Shown here piece after piece: positions 1 through 4,388 of a stretch of 6,513 bases of DNA. This DNA is from Candidatus Nitrosymbiomonas sp. (GTDB lineage Bacteria > Sysuimicrobiota > Sysuimicrobiia > Sysuimicrobiales > Humicultoraceae). The DNA is taken from positions 1 through 6,513 of the forward strand of contig DYHL01000156.1 of assembly GCA_020724185.1 (NCBI GenBank), written 5' to 3'. How positions within the stretch are numbered: position 1 is the first letter of the stretch; the number at the start of each line of letters is the position of its first letter. The notes under the pieces are model-generated. The model searched no databases. It saw only the letters and a list, made by a program, of their open reading frames with translations, and had not been told where the DNA came from. The translations under genes and the position numbers were made by a program.

Positions 1-28
1 TTCGGATCTATTGAACCAGTACAATAGG

Positions 29-57
29 TTGCGGCTCGGGCAGGCCCTCCCTATAAT
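29..57 (+). promoter_or_regulatory. Sigma70-type promoter of the tRNA-Val gene
   Basis: A -35 box TTGCGG (29-34) is followed after exactly 17 bases by a perfect -10 box TATAAT (52-57). Transcription should start near 64, about 26 bases before the mature tRNA, which leaves a short 5' leader for RNase P to remove. The -35 box matches the consensus only in its first three bases, but the perfect -10 and ideal spacing make this a convincing promoter. Confidence 0.75.
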
Positions 58-89
58 GGGATCGCATCACGGATAACGACGAGTCGCAC

Positions 90-164
90 GGGCGCTTAGC
101 TCAGAGGAAGAGCGCCTCTCTGACGCAGAGGAGGTCGCAGGTTCAAGTCCTGCAGCGCCCACCA
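90..164 (+). tRNA. tRNA-Val (anticodon GAC), CCA encoded
   Basis: The sequence folds into a full cloverleaf. The acceptor stem GGGCGCT/AGCGCCC pairs over 7 bp. The D arm has stem GCTC/GAGC, with GG in its loop. The anticodon stem CCTCT/AGAGG carries loop CTGACGC, which puts anticodon GAC after the invariant T33. The variable loop is AGGTC, and the T stem GCAGG/CCTGC carries loop TTCAAGT. The discriminator is A (161), followed by an encoded CCA (162-164). Anticodon GAC reads the valine codons GUC and GUU. Base 37 reads as G, whereas A37 is more usual in bacterial tRNA-Val, but no stem is damaged. No clear terminator follows. The less GC-rich DNA after its 3' end fits the habit of mobile elements of inserting at tRNA genes, although no second copy of the tRNA end was found in the window. 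Confidence 0.96.
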
Positions 165-444
165 CCTGAGAGCCGCATCAGACAAGAATTTCCGCACAGA
201 AGGTCGCATCATTGACGGCCTTTCGCCACTCAGGAAGGCAAAAAGCGCGTCCTGTCTGGATTCTGACGAATGGGATTTACCGGCTTGGCCCAGGTTTCAG
301 GCGTCTACTGCAGCCGAGTTGCGGCCAATCAGGGAGCTGGAGTACCGTCGGGAGACTTACAAAGCGAACAATAGCGAACACCTGTTCGTTGACAGTCTCC
401 GCCGAGTTAGGCATATTGTAAACAGCAACTCGCTCGACCGCTGA
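124..444 (+). other. Stop-free frame without a start codon; possible gene remnant
   Basis: This frame has no stop from 124, inside the tRNA, to a TGA at 442-444, but it holds no ATG or GTG. The only conceivable starts are CTG (166, 256) and a TTG near 316. The last 60 or so codons read like real protein: they include EWDLPAWPRFQAS and a charged, helix-like stretch (AELRPIRELEYRRETYK), then HLFVDSLRRVRHIV. I do not recognise the family. It may be the 3' end of a gene whose front was lost when DNA was inserted or deleted beside the tRNA. It may equally be chance, since about 100 open codons are not rare at this base composition. The promoter at 389-417 lies inside its end, which argues that the frame is no longer a working gene. 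Confidence 0.25.
389..417 (+). promoter_or_regulatory. Predicted sigma70 promoter upstream of the DUF3800 gene
   Basis: A perfect -35 box TTGACA (389-394) is followed after 17 bases by CATATT (412-417), which matches the -10 consensus at four of six positions, including A2 and T6. Transcription would start near 424 and produce a leader of about 100 bases before the DUF3800 reading frame. The leader contains the hairpin at 482-506. Confidence 0.5.
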
Positions 445-481
445 TACTGGTTGCCTCTGGCGATCAGGCAGCAGATCCCGG

Positions 482-509
482 CGGCCGCCTGTAACGCTGG
501 CGGCCGTTT
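482..509 (+). terminator. GC-rich hairpin with short T run, terminator or attenuator-like
   Basis: CGGCCGCC (482-489) and GGCGGCCG (499-506) form a perfect 8-bp stem around a 9-base loop, followed at once by TTTG and then GTTTG. Two G-T pairs could lengthen the stem. The form resembles an intrinsic terminator with a poor T tract. It lies after the promoter at 389-417 and only 11 bases before the GGAGG of the DUF3800 gene. It could end transcription from the tRNA, or attenuate the DUF3800 transcript. Confidence 0.45.
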
Positions 510-512
510 GGT

Positions 513-1370
513 TTGCTGGAGGAACCGTCTCTGCTGGGCTGCTACCTTGAGGAAGCCGGCGACACTGGACTCCTGCCCAGTGCGACTTCGCCGATCCAGC
601 CCTTGCTCTGCGTCTTGGGCCTTTCCCTCGATCTCGGCCAACTCAAGTCCTTCACACTGGAATTCCTCGACTTGAAGTACAGGTTTTTCCCGCGCTTGTG
701 CCATCCGTCCATGAGATTGCAGCGAATCCTGAACGAAATAAAGGGTGCCGAAATACGCGCCGCCTTTCGATCCGGTGCCCCAAACCACCACCTGCGCCAC
801 CATCACATCGGATTCCTTGATGCGCTGCTAGACTTGGTTGACAGGTACGGCTGTCGCATCTTCGGCAGGGTCTGGGTGAAGCCTCTAGCCGGTGCCTTTG
901 CGGGTCAAGCGATCTACACGTCTTCAGCCCAGTCGATCTGCTCAACCTTCCAGCATCTGCTGGACGCGAGGGACGAGCTTGGGATGGTCATTCCTGACTC
1001 AAGGCGTAAGGTGTTGGATCAAAGGGTATCTTTTAGCATCTTCACTCAGAAATTCCGGGCGCTGGGAGATCCTTACCCGCGTATCGTCGAAATGCCTGTC
1101 TTCGGTCAGAGCGTAAACCATGCGGGTATCCAGGTTTGCGACCTTCTGTGCTCTGGCCTTCTTTTTCCCATCGCCGCATTCACTTTCTGCACAGGGTACG
1201 TGCACAACAGACACGTGGAGTCTGGCTACGCAGCTTTGAAGACCCGATACGCGGCGAGGCTGCGCCAACTCCAGCATCGCCATCAAAACCAAGCGGCTGG
1301 CCGCTGGCTCGGCGGGATCGTTGTCAGCGACCCCCTCGGCCAGAGAAGCGGCAGCAACCTCTTCAAGTAA
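513..1370 (+). CDS. DUF3800 domain protein, start codon degraded or non-canonical
   Basis: The product resembles the DUF3800 family (RNase H-like fold), mostly uncharacterised proteins that often lie in defence or mobile regions. Counting from TTG 513 (285 aa), the landmarks appear in order: an N-terminal YLEEAGDTG (11-19) where the family usually has Y-[LIV]-D-E-[SA]-G; EIKG (75-78); a basic-aromatic core with GRVWVKP (118-124) and YTSSAQSICSTF (135-146); PDSR (161-164); FTQKFRALGDPYPRIVEMP (177-195); NHAGIQVCDLLCS (202-214); and the usual ending GGIVVSD...RSG..LF. The supposed catalytic acids of the third and fourth motifs (D162, D210) are present, but the first motif has E13 where D is expected. 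No ATG or GTG precedes the domain, and an in-frame stop lies at 492-494. GGAGG (518-522) sits 8 bases before CTG 531, which would give MLGCYLEEAGDTG. This looks like a lost ATG or a rare CTG start; TTG 513 has no ribosome site. No frameshift is seen, so this is either an active gene or a very young pseudogene. Confidence 0.75.
   Translation: MLEEPSLLGCYLEEAGDTGLLPSATSPIQPLLCVLGLSLDLGQLKSFTLEFLDLKYRFFPRLCHPSMRLQRILNEIKGAEIRAAFRSGAPNHHLRHHHIGFLDALLDLVDRYGCRIFGRVWVKPLAGAFAGQAIYTSSAQSICSTFQHLLDARDELGMVIPDSRRKVLDQRVSFSIFTQKFRALGDPYPRIVEMPVFGQSVNHAGIQVCDLLCSGLLFPIAAFTFCTGYVHNRHVESGYAALKTRYAARLRQLQHRHQNQAAGRWLGGIVVSDPLGQRSGSNLFK
518..533 (+). promoter_or_regulatory. Ribosome site GGAGG and likely CTG start of the DUF3800 gene
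   Basis: GGAGG (518-522) stands 8 bases before CTG (531-533), in frame with the DUF3800 domain and exactly where homologues begin, a few residues ahead of the Y-[LIV]-[DE]-E motif. The strong ribosome site at ideal spacing suggests that the original start codon stood at 531 and changed from ATG to CTG. A second CTG follows at 534. Confidence 0.4.
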
Positions 1371-1419
1371 GGCGCTAGGCTGGGGTGAGGTCGGTCAGTT
1401 GCTTCGTGCGGCTGGCCAC

Positions 1420-1474
1420 GGGCGTATCGTCCTCCTTCTCGGTTGCAGCTGGGTATGGTGTCAGGGATACGCCC
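1420..1474 (+). repeat. 9-bp inverted repeat downstream of the DUF3800 gene
   Basis: GGGCGTATC (1420-1428) is the exact reverse complement of GATACGCCC (1466-1474), with 37 bases between. It begins 50 bases after the DUF3800 stop and could be a weak transcript-end structure, since a pyrimidine-rich run follows (TCTCTGTCGGCCTTTCTCC). No long T tract is present. The rest of 1371-1521 shows no gene and no other structure. Confidence 0.35.
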
Positions 1475-1521
1475 TCTCTGTCGGCCTTTCTCCGAAAGTA
1501 CACAACCCGCCGCTCAACGAA

Positions 1522-1550
1522 TTGACAGCCCCGCCCCCGGTACCTAATAT
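1522..1550 (+). promoter_or_regulatory. Sigma70-type promoter of the T-box/lipoprotein/thrS unit
   Basis: A perfect TTGACA (1522-1527) is followed after 17 bases by TAATAT (1545-1550), a four-of-six match to TATAAT. Transcription should start near 1557, a few bases before the first conserved T-box elements, which is the usual layout of these leaders. The agreement between promoter position and riboswitch start makes each call stronger. Confidence 0.8.
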
Positions 1551-1556
1551 GACCAT

Positions 1557-1858
1557 GAAGATCGGCGACGACGAGGACGAGTACGCCGGAGACCCGTTCG
1601 AGCCGCCGCACGCTGGCGGACTGAGAGAGGCAGGGCCTGGGCTGCGAGCCCTGCCGGACGGAGCGGCGGAAGACCCCCTCTGAGCAGCGGACGAAGGGTG
1701 ATCGAAGCGGTGATCACCATCTAAGCCGCCGGGTGCGCCCGAGAACGCGCGGTGAGCGTCCGAGAGCGACCGCCCAAGGTGCGTCGTCGCGATCGCGGAT
1801 GGTTGCGAGGGTGGAACCGCGGCAGCCCGCCCCTCTGGGGGCGGGTTCGCGTGTTTCT
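1557..1858 (+). promoter_or_regulatory. T-box riboswitch, threonine type (ACC specifier)
   Basis: This leader RNA binds tRNA-Thr and allows transcription to continue when the tRNA is uncharged. Stem I shows GAGG (1573-1576) pairing with CCTC (1677-1680), then an internal loop with AGTA (1580-1583) on one side and GAAG plus ACC (1673-1675) on the other, closed by CGCCG (1584-1588) with CGGCG (1664-1668). ACC is the threonine codon usual in thrS leaders. AGAGAG (1624-1629) leads to the distal hairpin GGCAGGGC/GCCCTGCC (1629-1636, 1648-1655). GGTGATC/GATCACC (1697-1703, 1712-1718) is a further stem. The 14-nt T-box AGGGTGGAACCGCG (1808-1821) matches the consensus. Its variable base is A, which would pair with a U discriminator as found in many bacterial tRNA-Thr. 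CGCGG (1794-1798) can pair with CCGCG (1817-1821) to form the antiterminator. The next aminoacyl-tRNA synthetase gene is thrS, which confirms the amino acid. Confidence 0.95.
1817..1858 (+). terminator. T-box intrinsic terminator
   Basis: CCCGCCCC (1826-1833) and GGGGCGGG (1838-1845) form a perfect 8-bp stem with loop TCTG. The stem extends outward through A1824-T1847 and G1825-T1846. It continues through CGCG (1818-1821) with CGCG (1848-1851). Bases 1818-1821 belong to the T-box itself, so the terminator and antiterminator exclude each other, as expected. The T tract is short (TGTTTCT), which may make termination leaky or dependent on the very stable stem. Confidence 0.88.
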
Positions 1859-1896
1859 GGCATCCTGCATGCGCTACGCAGGAAGGAGGCAACGAC

Positions 1897-2391
1897 GTGA
1901 CCGGAACAGGTCGAATTGATCGGTTCGGATGGCAGCGCCTGACGGTGGTCGCTTTCCTGGTGGTGGCCGTCGCGGCAGCCGCCTCCGGGTGCCGGCCCGG
2001 TCCGCAGACGGCGGCGCCCGGTGGCGCCCCTGCCGCGACCCCGGCCGGTCGGGCAGGCTTCGCCCTCGTCCAGCAGATCGAGGGCAGCGCCGAATACCGG
2101 GCGGCAGTGAACCGATTCATAGCCGAGCGGAAGAAGGCCGATCCAACGCTGCGCGAGCTGGCGCTTGACACTCCGTCCATCCTGCGCGCCGTTGTCCCGG
2201 AGGCCTGGGTCGCGCAGCCGGAGGCGGAGCGCAACCGGTGGGCGCTCGACCTGGCCGCTGCGTTTCAAAAGGCCAGGGTGGAGGCAGGTATTCCGGCTGA
2301 CGAGATGTTCATGCCGGTGGTCAAGGTATTCCTGGTGGGAGGCGGGGTCGTTGCCGAGGTGTGGCGCAAGAGCACGCGCCACTACCGCTAG
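1897..2391 (+). CDS. Putative lipoprotein of unknown function, under T-box control
   Basis: This 164-aa protein begins at GTG 1897 with AAGGAGG (1883-1889) 7 bases upstream, an excellent site that fixes the start. The N-terminus has Arg residues (6, 9, 14), a hydrophobic stretch (about 15-29), and the lipobox A-S-G-C with Cys32. It should therefore be exported by Sec, cleaved by signal peptidase II, and anchored by lipid outside the cytoplasmic membrane. A Pro/Ala/Gly-rich linker (33-52) leads to a folded domain of about 110 residues with charged helices (AEYRAAVNRFIAERKK at 65-80; AERNRWALDLAAAFQKARVEAG at 110-131 in outline) and a final beta-like segment (VVKVFLVGGGVVAEVW, 141-156). I do not recognise the family. 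It is the first gene after the T-box terminator and lies 16 bases before thrS, so it is co-induced with thrS in threonine limitation. A role in threonine or peptide acquisition is only a guess, because no permease or ATPase gene is adjacent. Confidence 0.85.
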   Translation: MTGTGRIDRFGWQRLTVVAFLVVAVAAAASGCRPGPQTAAPGGAPAATPAGRAGFALVQQIEGSAEYRAAVNRFIAERKKADPTLRELALDTPSILRAVVPEAWVAQPEAERNRWALDLAAAFQKARVEAGIPADEMFMPVVKVFLVGGGVVAEVWRKSTRHYR

Positions 2392-2407
2392 ACAGGGGGA
2401 AACTGCC

Positions 2408-4327
2408 ATGGGGTTGATCCAAGTCACGCTGCCCGGCGGCGAGAGCCACGAGGTACCTGCTGGAACGAGCGCGGGCGCGCTCGCCGAGCGGCTCGGCCTG
2501 GACGGCGTGCTGGCGGCGCTGGTGGACGGGCAATTGCGCGATCTCCGGTGGCCGCTGGAGTCCGACGCGCGCGTCGAGTTCGTCACGTTCGACGATCCTG
2601 CCGGCCGCGAGGTCTACTGGCACTCGTCGTCGCACCTGATGGCACAGGCCGTCAAGCAGCTCTATCCCGAGGCCAGGCTGGCCATCGGGCCGTCAATAGA
2701 AGAAGGGTTCTACTACGATTTCGACATCGGTCGCCCGTTCAGCCCCGAGGACCTGGAGGGCATCGAGGCACGCATGCGGGAGCTGGCAAAGGCGGACCAA
2801 CCGATCGAGCGCGCCGAGATCCCGCGTGAGGAGGCGTACCAGCGGTTCCAGGAGCAGGGCGAAGTCTACAAGCAGGAGTTGCTCGAGGAAATCCCGGACG
2901 GGAAGGTGAGCTTCTACGGGCAGGACGGGTTCGCCGACATGTGCCGCGGTCCGCACCTGCTCAGCACGGGCGCCATTCGTGCGATCAAGCTACTCGCCAC
3001 TTCTGGCGCCTACTGGCGGGGTGACGAGGGACGTCCGATGCTGCAGCGCATCTACGGCGTTTCCTATCCCACGCAGGATCAGCTCGACGCCCACCTGCAC
3101 CGCCTGGAGGAGGCCCGGAGGAGGGATCACCGGCGCATCGGCAGGGAGTTGCGCCTGTTCCACCTTACCCCGGAGGTCGGGCAGGGTCTGCCGCTGTGGC
3201 TGCCCAAGGGCGCGACGATCCGGCGCATCATTGAGCGCTACATCGTGGACCTGGAGCTGGCGTCCGGCTACGACCACGTCTACAGCCAGGAGATCGCCAG
3301 TTCCACACTCTACAAGATGTCCGGTCACTGGGACCACTACCGGGACAACATGTATCCCGCGATGACGCTCGAGAACGAAGAGCTGGTGCTCCGGCCCATG
3401 AACTGTCCCCGCCACATCATGGTCTATATGCACGACCAGCACTCCTACCGCGACCTGCCCGTACGGATCGCCGAGCTCGGCAAGGTCTTCAGGTACGAGC
3501 GGTCCGGCGTTTTGACCGGCCTCCACCGCGTCCGCGGCATGACGATGAACGACGCCCATGTCTTCTGCCGCGTGGATCAGATCAAGGACGAGATCGTAGG
3601 GGTGGTTCGGCTGATTCAGAGGGTGTACGCGGACTTCCAGATCACCAACGGCTGGTACCAACTCTCGCTCCGCGATCCCGCGGATCGCGCGAAGTTCATC
3701 CAGAACGACGCGCTGTGGGACCAGGCCGAAGGCATGCTGCGCGACGCGCTCGCCGAGCTGGGCATCGCGTTCAAGGAGGCCAAGGGCGAGGCCGCGTTCT
3801 ACGGGCCCAAGATTGACGTGCAGGTTCCGACTGCATCCGGCAAGGACGAAACGCTCTCAACGGTTCAGCTCGATTTCCTGCTGCCGGAGCGGTTCTCGCT
3901 GGAGTACATAGGCGAGGACGGGAGGGCCCACCGGCCGGTGATGATCCACCGCGCGGTCACCAGCACCATGGAGCGGTGGGTGGCGTTTCTGATCGAGACG
4001 TACGAGGGCCGGTTCCCCCTGTGGCTGTCTCCGGAACAGGCGCGGATCCTGCCGATCGCGGATCGGCACGCGGCCTACGCCCGGGCGGTGCTCGCGCAGA
4101 TGGCAGCCGCAGGGGTGCGCGCAAGCGTGGACGGGACGAACCAGCGCATCAGCTACAAGATCCGCCAGGCCCAGGTGGAGCAGATCCCCTACATGCTCAT
4201 CGTGGGGGACAAGGAGGCTGCCTCCGGCGCCGTGGCCGTGCGCAGCCGTTCGGAGGGCGACCTGGGCCCAATTCCCGTGGCCGAGTTCCTGGAACGGGTA
4301 GTGGCCGAGGTGGCCGCTAAGACTTAG
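2408..4327 (+). CDS. thrS: Threonyl-tRNA synthetase
   Basis: This cytoplasmic class II synthetase joins threonine to tRNA-Thr using ATP. ATG 2408 follows AGGGGG (2394-2399) by 8 bases and gives 639 aa, the normal full length. In order, the domains are a TGS domain (about 1-62); the N2 editing domain with HxxxH (H72, H76) and C179/H183, the residues that remove mischarged serine; a catalytic core with motif 1 (about 268-315), motif 2 (FRYERSGVLTGLHRVRGM, 361-378) and motif 3 (MIHRAVTSTMERW, 512-524); and an anticodon-binding domain (about 540-639). The catalytic zinc ligands C333, H384 and H514 are all present, so both synthesis and editing should work. Motif 3 has TST where many relatives have GS, a variant I believe occurs in some lineages. 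Transcription should be governed by the T-box at 1557-1858, with the lipoprotein gene cotranscribed. No recognisable terminator follows, and comEC begins 56 bases later. Confidence 0.98.
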   Translation: MGLIQVTLPGGESHEVPAGTSAGALAERLGLDGVLAALVDGQLRDLRWPLESDARVEFVTFDDPAGREVYWHSSSHLMAQAVKQLYPEARLAIGPSIEEGFYYDFDIGRPFSPEDLEGIEARMRELAKADQPIERAEIPREEAYQRFQEQGEVYKQELLEEIPDGKVSFYGQDGFADMCRGPHLLSTGAIRAIKLLATSGAYWRGDEGRPMLQRIYGVSYPTQDQLDAHLHRLEEARRRDHRRIGRELRLFHLTPEVGQGLPLWLPKGATIRRIIERYIVDLELASGYDHVYSQEIASSTLYKMSGHWDHYRDNMYPAMTLENEELVLRPMNCPRHIMVYMHDQHSYRDLPVRIAELGKVFRYERSGVLTGLHRVRGMTMNDAHVFCRVDQIKDEIVGVVRLIQRVYADFQITNGWYQLSLRDPADRAKFIQNDALWDQAEGMLRDALAELGIAFKEAKGEAAFYGPKIDVQVPTASGKDETLSTVQLDFLLPERFSLEYIGEDGRAHRPVMIHRAVTSTMERWVAFLIETYEGRFPLWLSPEQARILPIADRHAAYARAVLAQMAAAGVRASVDGTNQRISYKIRQAQVEQIPYMLIVGDKEAASGAVAVRSRSEGDLGPIPVAEFLERVVAEVAAKT

Positions 4328-4340
4328 TCCCACCGTAATT

Positions 4341-4388
4341 CGCACCGGCAGGAGCCGACCTACTATTGGGGAGGTCCTTGCCGGTGCG
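4341..4388 (+). promoter_or_regulatory. Long hairpin enclosing the comEC ribosome site and start codon
   Basis: CGCACCGGCA (4341-4350) and TGCCGGTGCG (4379-4388) are perfect 10-bp inverted copies. The helix continues inward through a G-T pair (4351/4378) and a G-C pair (4352/4377). After a four-base bulge (4353-4356), GACCT (4357-4361) pairs with AGGTC (4372-4376) around a 10-base loop. Part of the ribosome site GGGGAGG (4368-4374) and the whole GTG start (4384-4386) are therefore in helix. No T tract follows, so it is a poor terminator. It could hold down comEC translation, act as an RNA switch, or be a DNA operator palindrome. Confidence 0.6.

Noticed and set aside
8..27. CTATTG/CAATAG inverted repeat just upstream of the tRNA promoter
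   Set aside because: A 6-bp repeat with an 8-base gap is expected often by chance, and nothing else supports an operator or terminator there.
212..421. A 69-codon frame beginning at TTG 212
   Set aside because: It has no ribosome site and no recognisable sequence. A different frame over the same bases looks more protein-like, and even that one is doubtful.
643..653. TCAAGTCCT inside DUF3800 repeating part of the tRNA T arm, as a possible attachment site
   Set aside because: Only nine bases match, and the copy lies inside the DUF3800 coding sequence rather than at a junction, so it is best read as chance.
357..945. - strand open frames opposite the DUF3800 gene
   Set aside because: The + strand frame carries the ordered DUF3800 motifs; the antisense products look like shadows with no motif.
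1321..1683. A 120-codon + strand frame across the DUF3800 end and the T-box leader
   Set aside because: It overlaps the strong promoter and the conserved T-box stem I, and has no protein motif; the RNA structure explains these bases better.
1461..2586. Two overlapping - strand open frames of 257 and 290 codons
   Set aside because: They run antisense to the T-box leader, the lipoprotein and thrS. They are rich in Ser/Arg/Pro and match no family I know, while the + strand features explain the region fully.
4339..4366. TTCGCA and TACTAT as a promoter for comEC
   Set aside because: Each box matches only four of six positions, and transcription would start inside the ribosome site at about 4373. 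The bases are better explained by the hairpin at 4341-4388.
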